Source of the DNA: an uncultured Bacilli bacterium
GTDB taxonomy: Bacteria > Bacillota_I > Bacilli_A > RF39 > UBA660
Reading direction: 5' to 3'
Length of the DNA: 64,000 nucleotides
Assembly: GCA_934096805.1 (NCBI GenBank)
Contig: CAKOMW010000001.1
Coordinates: 248,001-312,000, forward strand
Positions 1-8,045 of this stretch are shown in pieces. The notes under the pieces were generated by a model. It ran no database searches. It was given only the letters and a program-made list of their open reading frames with translations, and was not told the origin of the DNA. A program made the position numbers and the translations under genes. Within the stretch, counting starts at the first letter, position 1, and every line of letters starts with the position of its first letter.

Positions 1-337
1 TACTGATTTGTATAAGGGTATTGATAGAAAGTTTGATGTTGTTATTAGTAATCCACCTTATATAAAGGAGGGGTCTTGTTTTGTGTCTTCTTCTGTTGAT
101 AAGTATGAACCGCATATTGCTCTTTATGGTGGTGATGATGGGCTTTTATTTTATAGAAGAATTTTTAAAGATATTAAGAGTATTGTTAATAAGAAAAATA
201 TTATTTGTTTTGAAACTGGTGAGAATCAAAATGATTTGATTGAGGAGATGGCTTTTGATTATTTTCCTGATGCAAAAATTATTAAGAAAAATGATTTGAA
301 TGGTTTTAATAGATATATTTTTATAATAAATGAATAA
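1..337 (+). CDS. prmC: Release factor glutamine methyltransferase PrmC (C-terminal part, cut by window edge)
   Basis: PrmC methylates the Gln of the GGQ motif in release factors RF1/RF2, using S-adenosylmethionine. Only the C-terminal ~112 residues are in the window; the reading frame is open to the left edge. The catalytic NPPY motif (VVISNPPYIK) is followed by the family pattern YEPHIALYGGDDGLLFYRRI. It sits 40 bp before spoIIR, the same prmC-spoIIR order as in Bacillus. The RF2 substrate gene is also in the window. Any start codon seen here is internal and not the real one. Confidence 0.9.
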   Translation, partial: TDLYKGIDRKFDVVISNPPYIKEGSCFVSSSVDKYEPHIALYGGDDGLLFYRRIFKDIKSIVNKKNIICFETGENQNDLIEEMAFDYFPDAKIIKKNDLNGFNRYIFIINE

Positions 338-377
338 ATCTTTTATATTTGTATCATTATGTATGTAGGTGATATAA

Positions 378-905
378 ATGAAAAGATTTTTTCTTATATT
401 GATTTGTTTTTTAGTACTTGTTATTTATGTTAATAAGTTTAATTCTAATTATTATGTTATTCCTGATGATTCAATTAGGATAAGGATTATTGCTAATAGT
501 GATAGTTTTGATGATCAATATATTAAGATAAAGATTAAACAACTTATTGAACCTGTTATTTCTTCTGATCTTAAGGATAGTACTTCTTTGGAAGAATCGC
601 GTTTGGTTGTTCTTGATAATTTAGATAAATATAATAGCTTGATAGGTAACTACTTAAAAAAAGGCAATTATAACCAAAAGTTCTCTATTAATTATGGAGA
701 TAATTATTTTCCTGAAAAGGAATATAAGGGTGTTAAGTATGAGAGTGGTTATTATGAATCACTTGTTATTAAGCTTGGTGAGGCTAAAGGGGAAAATTGG
801 TGGTGTGTTATGTTTCCTCCGATTTGTTCTTTAGAAGTGGAGGAGAATGATGATATTCAGTATAAGGTTTTTGTTAAAGAATTGTTTGATAAGTATATGA
901 AATAA
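378..905 (+). CDS. spoIIR: Stage II sporulation protein R
   Basis: SpoIIR is the forespore-made secreted signal that triggers SpoIIGA to process pro-sigmaE in the mother cell. The 175-residue protein starts with a signal anchor (basic MKR then ~16 hydrophobic residues). It carries the family motifs RIRIIANSDSFDDQ near residue 35 and, near the C-terminus, GEAKGENWWCVMFPPICS. The start is the ATG behind GTAGGTGATATAA. Presence next to prmC matches spore-forming Firmicutes. By itself it suggests but does not prove that the organism sporulates. Confidence 0.9.
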   Translation: MKRFFLILICFLVLVIYVNKFNSNYYVIPDDSIRIRIIANSDSFDDQYIKIKIKQLIEPVISSDLKDSTSLEESRLVVLDNLDKYNSLIGNYLKKGNYNQKFSINYGDNYFPEKEYKGVKYESGYYESLVIKLGEAKGENWWCVMFPPICSLEVEENDDIQYKVFVKELFDKYMK

Positions 906-1079
906 AAAAGTTTTGATATTTTCTTAAATGTTTAACTTTAGAGTAAATATAATAATTAACTTAGTAAGACGTTTTATTTGTTAAAAAAACTGATGTTTTT
1001 GCTAAAATAAAGGAAAAAAGAGGGTTAAAGCTTTCTTTTTTTTTTTATTTGTTGTAAAATATTTGTTGGAGGGATTAAC

Positions 1080-3575
1080 ATGGCGATTTTAAAAAAGATG
1101 ATAGATCATGAATATAAAGAACTTAGAAGATTTGAAAAGATTGCGAATCAAATAGAAGAACTTGATTCTGAGTATCAAAAATTAAGTGATGAAGAATTAA
1201 AAAATAAAACTATAGAGTTTAGAAAAAGACTTAGTGAAGGAGAAACTTTAGAGGATATTAAGGTTGAAGCTTTTGCTACTGCTAGAGAAGCATGCTACAG
1301 AGTTATTGGAGAAAAACCTTATCATGTTCAATTAGTTGGAGGTCTTGCACTTCATTATGGTAATATTGCTGAAATGAAGACTGGAGAAGGTAAGACTCTT
1401 ACTTCTGTGCTTCCAGCTTATTTAAATGCTCTTGGAGGAGAAGGTGTACATATTATTACGGTTAATGAGTATTTAGCTACTCGTGATTCTTCTTGGATGG
1501 GGCAAATTCATAATTTTTTGGGACTTACAGTTGGTCTTAATTTAAGGGATCTTAATCCTAGTGAAAAAAGAGAACAATATGATTGTGATATTTTGTATTC
1601 TACAAATAATGAAATTGGTTTTGATTATTTGAGAGATAATATGGCAATTAGAAAGGAAGATAGAGTACTTCAAAGAGGTCTTAATTATGCCATTATCGAT
1701 GAAGTTGATTCGGTATTAATTGATGAGGCTAGAACACCACTTATTATATCGGGGGGATTTCTTGAAAGTAAGAATCTTTACTTGGAAGCTGATAAGTTTG
1801 TTAAGCGTTTAAAAAAAGAAAAGTCTTATACTTATGATGCTAAGTTGAAGAGAGTAAGTCTTACAGATGAAGGTGTTAAGGAAGCTGAAGATTATTTTAA
1901 ACTAAAGAATCTTTATGATTTAGATAATTCTACTTTAGTTCATTTTATTAATCAAGCTCTTCATGCTAACTATTCAATGAAGAAGGATTTTGATTATGTT
2001 GTACAAGATGGTAAAATTATAATAGTTGACCAATTTACAGGACGTTTAATGCCTGGTAGAGCGTTTAGTGATGGACTTCATCAAGCTATTGAAGCTAAAG
2101 AGGGTGTTGAAATTGAACAAGAAACTAAAACTCTTGCCACTATTACATTCCAAAATTTATTTAGAATGTATAAAAAGTTGTCTGGGATGACTGGTACTGC
2201 TAAGACTGAAGAGGAAGAATTTAGAAATATTTATAACATGTATGTTATAAGTGTTCCTACTAACAAGAAAGTTATAAGGGAAGATATGTCTGATCTTATT
2301 TATGCTAGTAAGAAATCTAAACTTAAGGCTATAGTTGATGAAATTGAAAAAAGACATAAAACTGGTCAACCTGTGCTTGTAGGTACTATTGCTATTGAAA
2401 TGAGTGAGGAAATTAGTGATTTGTTAAAGAAAAGACATATTCCACATGAAGTTTTAAATGCTAAGAACCATGCACGTGAAGCTGAAATTATTGCGAAGGC
2501 TGGTGAGAAGGGCTCTGTTACTATTGCTACTAATATGGCTGGTCGTGGTACTGATATTAAGTTGGGTGAAGGTGTTAAAGAACTTGGTGGTTTATGTGTA
2601 ATTGGTACTGAAAGACATGAATCTCGTCGTATCGATAATCAGTTACGTGGACGTTCTGGTAGACAAGGTGATCCTGGTTATTCACAATTCTATATAGCTA
2701 TGGATGATGATTTGATGACTAGATTTGGGTCGGAAAAAATTAAGAATATCTTAGAAAGCATGGGTGTAGATGATGGTCTTGCTATAAGGAGTAAGGTTTT
2801 CTCTAACTCTGTTAAGTCAGCTCAAAAGAGAGTTGAAGGTAATAACTTTGATATGAGAAAAACAGTTCTACAATATGATGACGTAATGAATAAACAAAGA
2901 GAAATGATTTATAATAAGAGAAATGATATATTGGATAAGGATAGTATCCATGAAGATGTTCTTAAATCTATGTATAATCATATTCTTGATGTTGTTGAAT
3001 CACATTTAGATCAAAATGATAAGCTTAGTGATAGTGATTTGGATGAGATTTTAGAGTATGTTAATTCTAATTTGATAAGAATTAGTATTAATAAACAATC
3101 TTTAGATTTAAATGATGTAGATGGTGTTATAAATAGTATTTATGATGTGATTGTTAAGGAATATGAAGATAAGATAAAAGAAGTTCCTGAAGAAATTGTT
3201 AATGAGTTTGAGAAAGTTATTAGTTTGAATGTTATTGATAAGTATTGGATGGAACAAATAAATACTATGTCGCATTTGAAAGAAGGTATTTTCTTAAGAC
3301 AATATGCTCAGGATAATCCACTTAGAGCTTATACTGAAGAAGGATTTGAGCTTTTCGCTGAGATGCTTTCTAATATTGATAAGTTTATTACTTTATATCT
3401 TTTAAGAGCAGAAATTAGACAAAATATTGAAAGAAAAGAAGTTGTTAAGAATAAAACTACTAATATAACTGATGATACTCAAAAGGGTCATACTAAGAGA
3501 GTTAAGAAAGTTGGTAGGAATGAGATGTGCCCTTGTGGCTCAGGACGCAAATATAAACAATGTTGTGGTAAATAA
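1080..3575 (+). CDS. secA: Preprotein translocase ATPase SecA
   Basis: SecA is the motor that pushes preproteins through SecYEG. The protein is 831 residues. It shows Walker A (MKTGEGKTLT, ~residue 100), the DEVDSVLIDEARTPLIISG Walker B/DEAD region, TATNMAGRGTDIKLGEGV and QLRGRSGRQGDPG in motor domain 2. A C-terminal SEC-C zinc motif (CPCGSGRKYKQCC) ends the protein. RBS GGAGGG lies 6 nt before the ATG. It is normally followed by prfB; here ~5 kb of accessory DNA intervenes, and a second copy of the zinc-tail codons lies at 5201-5245, suggesting that the present 3' end was exchanged by an integrating element. Confidence 0.98.
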   Translation: MAILKKMIDHEYKELRRFEKIANQIEELDSEYQKLSDEELKNKTIEFRKRLSEGETLEDIKVEAFATAREACYRVIGEKPYHVQLVGGLALHYGNIAEMKTGEGKTLTSVLPAYLNALGGEGVHIITVNEYLATRDSSWMGQIHNFLGLTVGLNLRDLNPSEKREQYDCDILYSTNNEIGFDYLRDNMAIRKEDRVLQRGLNYAIIDEVDSVLIDEARTPLIISGGFLESKNLYLEADKFVKRLKKEKSYTYDAKLKRVSLTDEGVKEAEDYFKLKNLYDLDNSTLVHFINQALHANYSMKKDFDYVVQDGKIIIVDQFTGRLMPGRAFSDGLHQAIEAKEGVEIEQETKTLATITFQNLFRMYKKLSGMTGTAKTEEEEFRNIYNMYVISVPTNKKVIREDMSDLIYASKKSKLKAIVDEIEKRHKTGQPVLVGTIAIEMSEEISDLLKKRHIPHEVLNAKNHAREAEIIAKAGEKGSVTIATNMAGRGTDIKLGEGVKELGGLCVIGTERHESRRIDNQLRGRSGRQGDPGYSQFYIAMDDDLMTRFGSEKIKNILESMGVDDGLAIRSKVFSNSVKSAQKRVEGNNFDMRKTVLQYDDVMNKQREMIYNKRNDILDKDSIHEDVLKSMYNHILDVVESHLDQNDKLSDSDLDEILEYVNSNLIRISINKQSLDLNDVDGVINSIYDVIVKEYEDKIKEVPEEIVNEFEKVISLNVIDKYWMEQINTMSHLKEGIFLRQYAQDNPLRAYTEEGFELFAEMLSNIDKFITLYLLRAEIRQNIERKEVVKNKTTNITDDTQKGHTKRVKKVGRNEMCPCGSGRKYKQCCGK

Positions 3576-3576
3576 G

Positions 3577-3618
3577 CCCGCGAACCCGTATAAAATAAGG
3601 GATTGCGGGTTTTTCTAT
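3577..3618 (+). terminator. Intrinsic terminator after secA
   Basis: A CCCGC...ACCC arm pairs with GGG...GCGGG, with a small internal mismatch and an AT-rich loop, followed by TTTTTCT. It begins right after the secA stop codon. The loop contains the first copy of an 18-bp direct repeat (see 3583-3711). Confidence 0.7.
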
Positions 3619-3711
3619 GATTACAATATTTAGGTAATTTTAGACATGTCTTTTGTCTTAGATACGTTTTAGATACTCTTAAAAAGTATTGCAAACCCTT
3701 ATAAAATAAGG
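3583..3711 (+). repeat. Pair of 18-bp direct repeats downstream of secA
   Basis: AACCCGTATAAAATAAGG at 3583-3600 recurs as AACCCTTATAAAATAAGG at 3694-3711, with one mismatch and 111 bp between starts. No gene lies between them. Together with the repeats at 3658-3676/5074-5093 they look like recombination or recombinase-binding sequences at the edge of an inserted element; that role is inferred. Confidence 0.6.
3658..3676 (+). repeat. Left copy of a direct repeat bracketing the orphan gene
   Basis: TTAGATACGTTTTAGATAC, itself two TTAGATAC-like units. The right copy, with one extra T, is at 5074-5093, so the pair brackets the gene at 3845-5032. Paired short units of this kind resemble arm-type sites of tyrosine recombinases, but no recombinase gene remains nearby. 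Confidence 0.6.
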
Positions 3712-3844
3712 ATAAAAAGTATATTGAAAAATAATTTTCAAATTGAATATAAAACTTATCTAAATTGTAATTTATTACTCAAAAGCAGTAATATCAAAAT
3801 TTTTAACAATAATTTATGGTATAATTTATATAGGAGTTGATAAG

Positions 3845-5032
3845 ATGGGTAAAATTGTTACGATGCATGAACTAGCGCAAGTATTAAAGCTATGTGATAA
3901 ATATTTAATTAATAGATATCAAACTAATATTGAACGATTGATGGAAATGAATATAGATAATAAAGTTGAATCAATATTGATGTTATTGTTAGCAAATAAA
4001 GAAATATCTAACTTATTTGAACAATATGAATTATATGATGTTATGTATGATTTATTAGATAGTTATTCTCAAAAAAAGATCTTTGCTATTTCGGATGATA
4101 CACTTAGATTATCTACTAAAAGACCAAATGATTTAACCGAGACTGAATATAGAGTTACAGAAGATAGACTTGATAAAATTTTTGAATCACTTGAACATAA
4201 TATGGAGTTATATGATAGATTATATAGAGATAAAATTTGGATTATAGATAGTAGCATAGGTCGAACTGAAAGAATATCAATTTCACCAACTAGATTTTTT
4301 CATTTAATGGGATTAGATGAGAAAGATTTTAAAGATGATGCCTCTATGAGATTATTTGAAAGTGTTTTCCCTACAGAAGATAGTATAAGAACTTTGATGA
4401 AAGATAGAAAAGATTTGTTTAAAGTATTGGAAAAAATGTTACAAAGAGAAACAACAATTAAACAGGCAATTTTAGATGGGACATTAAAGCCTGTTATTAA
4501 TCCACAAAAATTGGAAATGAAAGGATTTTCATTTGAAAGAATAGGAATTATTGAACATTCAAGTGGTATGATCTTTTATGATAAAGAATTAGCTAAACGA
4601 TTAGGATATAATACAAGACTTCAAACAGATTTAATATTACTTAGTAATTTTATAAGAAAATATAATTTAGAATTTGTATTCTCTATGTATAGAAAATATA
4701 AACATACGCCAAAAGCAAAGGATGTAGAAAGTTTAATTATTCCACAAAGAGGGTATGAAAATTCTGAATTTATTAAAGGCCAACAAGTTTCAATAAGCGA
4801 ATCAGCTAGAAGATATTCGCCCAAAGATTTTGATTATACAATTCGCACAGAAGATGGAAGCGAAGAACCTTTATCTGATCCAGATGAATTTGTTGAATTC
4901 AGTGATGAAGATAAAGCAAGAATGGCACATACAATTATAACTGAATTACCATTACTTGATACTGAACATTTAAAAGAAGTATATAATACATTAAAAAACA
5001 ATTTATCAAATGGTAAAAATCATAAAAAGTAA
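3845..5032 (+). CDS. Orphan protein of unknown function in the secA-prfB insertion
   Basis: The 395-residue protein is not confidently recognised. It is soluble and highly charged, with no signal or membrane segment. A central stretch (~residues 130-250: ISPTRFFHLMGL, then a helical region, then IGIIEHSSGMIFYDKE) vaguely recalls the HLxG-type nuclease-toxin folds found in mobile elements (PBECR-like); this is only an impression. The tail (~330-395) is acidic then basic. The start is the ATG behind AGGAGTTGATAAG, with a TATAAT at 3820-3825. Codons end more often in A than in the neighbouring core genes, and it is bracketed by direct repeats, so horizontal acquisition is likely. Confidence 0.7.
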   Translation: MGKIVTMHELAQVLKLCDKYLINRYQTNIERLMEMNIDNKVESILMLLLANKEISNLFEQYELYDVMYDLLDSYSQKKIFAISDDTLRLSTKRPNDLTETEYRVTEDRLDKIFESLEHNMELYDRLYRDKIWIIDSSIGRTERISISPTRFFHLMGLDEKDFKDDASMRLFESVFPTEDSIRTLMKDRKDLFKVLEKMLQRETTIKQAILDGTLKPVINPQKLEMKGFSFERIGIIEHSSGMIFYDKELAKRLGYNTRLQTDLILLSNFIRKYNLEFVFSMYRKYKHTPKAKDVESLIIPQRGYENSEFIKGQQVSISESARRYSPKDFDYTIRTEDGSEEPLSDPDEFVEFSDEDKARMAHTIITELPLLDTEHLKEVYNTLKNNLSNGKNHKK

Positions 5033-5073
5033 TAATTATATAAGAATTGTAATTTATTAAAATTTGTTATTTT

Positions 5074-5093
5074 TTAGATACGTTTTTAGATAC
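5074..5093 (+). repeat. Right copy of the bracketing direct repeat
   Basis: TTAGATACGTTTTTAGATAC, matching the 3658-3676 copy except for one extra T. It lies just before a locally GC-richer stretch (5094-5200) and the relic SecA tail. A second shared word, ATTGTAATTTATTA, occurs at 3765-3778 and 5047-5060. Confidence 0.6.
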
Positions 5094-5200
5094 GTTCTGC
5101 TAGGTTTGCCGAGTGCTAAGGAGTGCTCTGGGGTGCAGCCAAGTGCCGAATTAATGAGCCAAGTGCTCCCAAAAGCTGCCAAAATCCCCAATACAAAAGG

Positions 5201-5245
5201 CCTTGTGGCTCTGGTAAGAAATATAAACAATGCTGTGGAAAGTAA
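5201..5245 (+). pseudogene. Relic of a secA 3' end (SEC-C zinc tail codons)
   Basis: The last 14 codons plus stop of a SecA-type protein: CCT TGT GGC TCT GGT ... reads PCGSGKKYKQCCGK then TAA. It matches the tail of secA at 3532-3575 in roughly 39 of 47 bases, while the sequence upstream of it is unrelated. No start codon or body is present. The simplest reading is that an element integrated into the secA 3' end, brought its own replacement tail, and left the original tail here as the far junction. Confidence 0.7.
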
Positions 5246-5493
5246 GAATAGGAAAAAAATCAAATTAAGAAGGGTAACAAATTTGATGTTTGTCACCCGA
5301 TAAATCGAAATGTGGACAAAGTCCATTGAAATTAAAGGATGTTAACAAAATAAAAATTTGTTGACATCTTTTTTGGTCAATATTAAGTTGAAATAATTAT
5401 GATAGTAAGTATTGAATGCTTTTTTAAGACAAAAATGTGATAGATATTAAGAACATGTTGATTATATAATGATATAAATATGCTTATTTAAAA

Positions 5494-5756
5494 AACTATT
5501 TGCTATTTTATAGTGATGAAGAAGGGAATACAAAAGTAGAAGTACTATTAGAAAACGAAGATGTATAGCTAAATACTGAGGCATTAGCGTCCTTTTTAAT
5601 GTTGATAGAAATGGAATTATAAGACATATTAGTAATATTTATAAAGAGAGAGAATTAACCGGAGATGGAACTTGTGCAAAAATTGCACAAGTTCAAATAA
5701 AAGGGACTCGTGAAGTTATAAGAATTTATTCGTATTATAATTTGGATATGATTTGA
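5494..5756 (+). pseudogene. Decayed RhuM-family (virulence RhuM-like) gene fragment
   Basis: Reading from 5506, FYSDEEGNTKVEVLLENEDV is followed by an in-frame TAG (5566) and then LNTEALASF. After a frameshift near 5592 it continues FNVDRNGIIRHISNIYK, RELTGDGTCAKIAQVQ and YYNLDMI, then stops at 5754. RhuM proteins have this order: DGNxKVxVxLExETVWL, an HTH-like xIxKHIxNIYxEGEL, then RxxxxYNLDMII. At least one nonsense mutation, one frameshift and loss of the C-terminal body show that it is dead. It is typical cargo of mobile or defence-rich loci. Confidence 0.7.
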
Positions 5757-5858
5757 TAGGCTTTTGAGTGAAGCAAAGCAAATTGAAAATAAATTAATCA
5801 CACATTGAATAAAAAAGTAAAATTTGATGTAATTATATTAAGTAAATGGATTTGAATA

Positions 5859-6107
5859 GTGCTTAAGACAAAGTTTCAATATTTTATATTTATTTTAATG
5901 ATAGCTGTTTTATTATCTATTACAGGTGTTTTTTGTTGGACTATTAGTAAGAAGTTTTTTTAGGATGATATTTAAAAAACAATTACAACAAGTATAAGAG
6001 TAAATTATAATTTGTATGACATGACTAACCAAAATATAAGTTTATATATAAGCATCATTAATGAAAATAAATTAACTATGAATTCTACTGTCAAGGAATG
6101 TTGTTAG
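5859..6107 (+). pseudogene. Relic of a small membrane protein gene
   Basis: From a GTG at 5859, about 34 codons encode a basic start and one strong membrane segment (FIFILMIAVLLSITGVFCW) before a TAG at 5961. A different frame then stays open from ~5977 to a TAG at 6105 with polar residues. The two parts look like one broken gene for a single-pass protein with an outer domain. Family unknown; low confidence. Confidence 0.25.
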
Positions 6108-6117
6108 TAAATAAGTG

Positions 6118-6144
6118 TATAAAAAAACTACTTTTTTAGTAGTT
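6118..6144 (-). terminator. Intrinsic terminator of the minus-strand gene at 6200
   Basis: On the minus strand AACTACT (6138-6144) and AGTAGTT (6126-6132) form a perfect 7-bp stem around an A5 loop, followed by seven U residues. It lies 56 bp past the stop codon of the 6200-7072 gene. Confidence 0.75.
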
Positions 6145-6199
6145 AAATTGTTGAAATATGATTATATGCTATTTGTATTATGTTTTATTAAGCGCTTTT

Positions 6200-7072
6200 T
6201 TAACGAACATGTTTTGCGTTTTGTCCTATTTTTATTGCTTGTGTTCTGATACTTTGTAATTGTTTTTGTATTTCTTCTGGAGGTAAAGACATAAGTTTTT
6301 GTAATTCTTCCGGTGGCAACAACCTATCGGCAGTAGATTTATTTACTACGTCCCAACTTATATCTCCAACTTGTGCAGTTTTTTCTATCATACAGTCTAT
6401 GTCTTTTGGTTCGGTGCCATATTCAGTTTCGTAATAAAAACGATCTATAATTTTTTTTCCAGTGATTGTTTCTTTGAAACCTGTAATTGTTGTTTTTCCT
6501 AGCAATCCTTTTTTTACTTCTGGTTTTATACAAAATATACCTAAAGCTTCTGATTTAGAATATAGTCCATTCCAGTGTATATTAGTGATAGCTCTTGGTA
6601 CAGCAAGATAAATTTCATTGGGATTCATATTTGGATTGTCAAATCTTCTTTCTGTTTCTAAATTTCTTTGTTCTTGTCCTATAATTCTTGCTTTTGTCCT
6701 GATATTTTGTAATTGTTCTTGTATTTCTTCTGGAGATAAAGACATAAGTTTTTGTAATTCTTCCGGTGGAACCAATCTATCGGCAGTAGACTTATCTATT
6801 ACTTCCCATACTAAATCTCCAACTTGTGCAGTTTTTTCTATCATACAGTCTACATCTTTTGATTCAATGCCATATTCGGTTCCATAATAAAAACGATCTA
6901 TAATTTTTTTTCCGGTGATTGCTTCTTTGAAACCTGTAATTGTTGTTTTTCCTAGCAATCCTTTTGTAATTTCAGGTGTTACGTAAAATACGCCTAAAGC
7001 TTCTGATTTTTTTGGTAATCTATTCCAATATATATCAGTAATGGCTTTTGGTATAGCAACGTATAATTCCAT
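6200..7072 (-). CDS. Protein made of two tandem copies of an unknown ~135-residue domain
   Basis: 290 residues, no family recognised. Residues ~1-134 and ~152-285 are near-identical copies. Both contain SEALG(V/I)F, KGLLGKTTITGFKE, ITGKKIIDRFYY, DCMIEKTAQVGD, KSTADRL and PPEELQKLM. The duplication is also plain at DNA level, so it is recent or kept similar by gene conversion. No signal peptide or membrane helix. The ATG at 7072 is preferred over an in-frame GTG at 7081 because AAGGAGAG overlaps the latter and is well spaced for the former. It reads against all its neighbours and has its own terminator. Confidence 0.75.
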   Translation of the reverse strand: MELYVAIPKAITDIYWNRLPKKSEALGVFYVTPEITKGLLGKTTITGFKEAITGKKIIDRFYYGTEYGIESKDVDCMIEKTAQVGDLVWEVIDKSTADRLVPPEELQKLMSLSPEEIQEQLQNIRTKARIIGQEQRNLETERRFDNPNMNPNEIYLAVPRAITNIHWNGLYSKSEALGIFCIKPEVKKGLLGKTTITGFKETITGKKIIDRFYYETEYGTEPKDIDCMIEKTAQVGDISWDVVNKSTADRLLPPEELQKLMSLPPEEIQKQLQSIRTQAIKIGQNAKHVR

Positions 7073-7265
7073 TAATATCACTCTCCTTCTTTATAAATAT
7101 ATTTTATCATATAGATAGAATTAAGTACACAACGAATAGTTAAAGTTATTAATGAAAAAGGTCTAATTTTTAGGATATACTATGTATAGTAGATGAATAG
7201 CAATAAAATATAAATCTTATAAATTTACTGTTTCAAGTGCGAACGTGAATTTAGTATGTTTTTTC

Positions 7266-7294
7266 TTGACAAGTGTATTTTTTACGCTTATAAT
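7266..7294 (+). promoter_or_regulatory. SigmaA-type promoter of the NrtR-like gene
   Basis: TTGACA (7266-7271), exactly 17 bp, then TATAAT (7289-7294), 20 bp before the ATG at 7315. The whole spacer is occupied by a 19-bp palindrome (7271-7289), so a bound repressor would block polymerase. Confidence 0.85.
7271..7289 (+). promoter_or_regulatory. Candidate operator 1 of the NrtR-like regulator
   Basis: AAGTGTA-TTTTT-TACGCTT, an inverted repeat with one mismatch between the arms, placed between the -35 and -10 boxes. The same 19-bp design recurs before the next gene (8015-8033). Proposed autoregulatory site; the assignment of the regulator is inferred from position. Confidence 0.65.
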
Positions 7295-7314
7295 GTAATT
7301 ATAGGGTGATATAA

Positions 7315-7989
7315 ATGGAAGTAACTAATAAGTTATATAAGAATATAGGTGTTCATGTTATTTCAACATTGTTTACAGTTGATAAGGGTGTTATAAAGGT
7401 ATTGCTGGTTAAAAGAACTAATGAGCCATATAAAGATTTTTGGGCTTTGCCGAGTGGTGCTTTGTATAATAATGAATTATTGGTTACTGGAGCAAAACGG
7501 GAATTAAAGGAAAAAACTGGTTTGGTTAATATTGATTTAGAGTTTGGAACGATTTTTGATGCCCTTGATAGAAGTAAGTTATTGCGAATGATTGGTATTT
7601 CTTTTATAGGGGTTATAAATATTGATGGTATAGAGTTGCAAAAAGAGACCTTAAAGACTTCTAGTGCTGATTTTTTTGATATTAATAGTTTACCAACGCT
7701 TGCTTATGATCATAATGAAGTGATAGGTAAGTCGATTGAAATGTTAAAAGACAAAGTTTTAGAAAGCTCTATTTTAAGAGGATTATTACCTATGGAATTT
7801 ACTTTGCCTGAGTTACAAAAAGTTTATGAAACTTTATTGGGAAAGAATTTAGATCGTAGAAACTTTCGGAAGAAATTACTTAATGATGGTATAATTGAAG
7901 ATATTCATAAAGATGCTTTATTTAACGGAAAGAAACCTGCGAAAATGTATAAATTTTGTGATGATATTAGAAAGGTTAATTTATTTTAA
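7315..7989 (+). CDS. NrtR-like regulator: Nudix domain fused to a winged helix
   Basis: 224 residues. The N-terminal ~140 form a Nudix fold with a degraded Nudix box: GALYNNELLVTGAKRELKEKTGL, in which the usual REUxEE is RELKEK. The C-terminal ~75 match the NrtR winged-helix pattern (FTLPELQKVYETLLG, LDRRNFRKK, GKKPAKMYKF). Family members sense ADP-ribose or related nucleotides and repress NAD-metabolism genes. The ATG lies behind TAGGGTGATATAA. The palindromes at 7271-7289 and 8015-8033 fit autoregulation and control of the downstream HAD gene. The exact ligand and regulon are unknown. Confidence 0.8.
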   Translation: MEVTNKLYKNIGVHVISTLFTVDKGVIKVLLVKRTNEPYKDFWALPSGALYNNELLVTGAKRELKEKTGLVNIDLEFGTIFDALDRSKLLRMIGISFIGVINIDGIELQKETLKTSSADFFDINSLPTLAYDHNEVIGKSIEMLKDKVLESSILRGLLPMEFTLPELQKVYETLLGKNLDRRNFRKKLLNDGIIEDIHKDALFNGKKPAKMYKFCDDIRKVNLF

Positions 7990-8014
7990 ATTGAATCTTT
8001 TTAATTAAAATATG

Positions 8015-8033
8015 ATGTGTAAAAAATACACTT
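8015..8033 (+). promoter_or_regulatory. Candidate operator 2 of the NrtR-like regulator
   Basis: ATGTGTA-AAAAA-TACACTT: the inner 5-bp arms are perfect, and the layout (7-5-7) equals operator 1 at 7271-7289. It lies just downstream of a possible TATGAT (8011-8016) and immediately before AAGGAGG and the HAD gene. Confidence 0.65.
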
Positions 8034-8045
8034 AAGGAGGATATT

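Larger units (their letters stand above)
5246..6199. other. Decayed intergenic stretch with gene relics
   Basis: No intact gene is seen in these ~950 bp. Visible items are a hairpin at 5270-5297 (GGGTAACAAA against TTTGTCACCC, one mismatch, no U-run), a broken RhuM-family gene at 5494-5756, and relics of a small membrane protein at 5859-6107. The terminator of the minus-strand gene lies at 6118-6144. The rest is AT-rich sequence in which I see nothing. Confidence 0.6.

Noticed and set aside
5064..5303. A 79-codon plus-strand frame and an overlapping minus-strand frame around the SecA tail relic
   Set aside because: Neither has an RBS or a protein-like sequence. The only meaningful reading is the 14-codon SecA tail in another frame.
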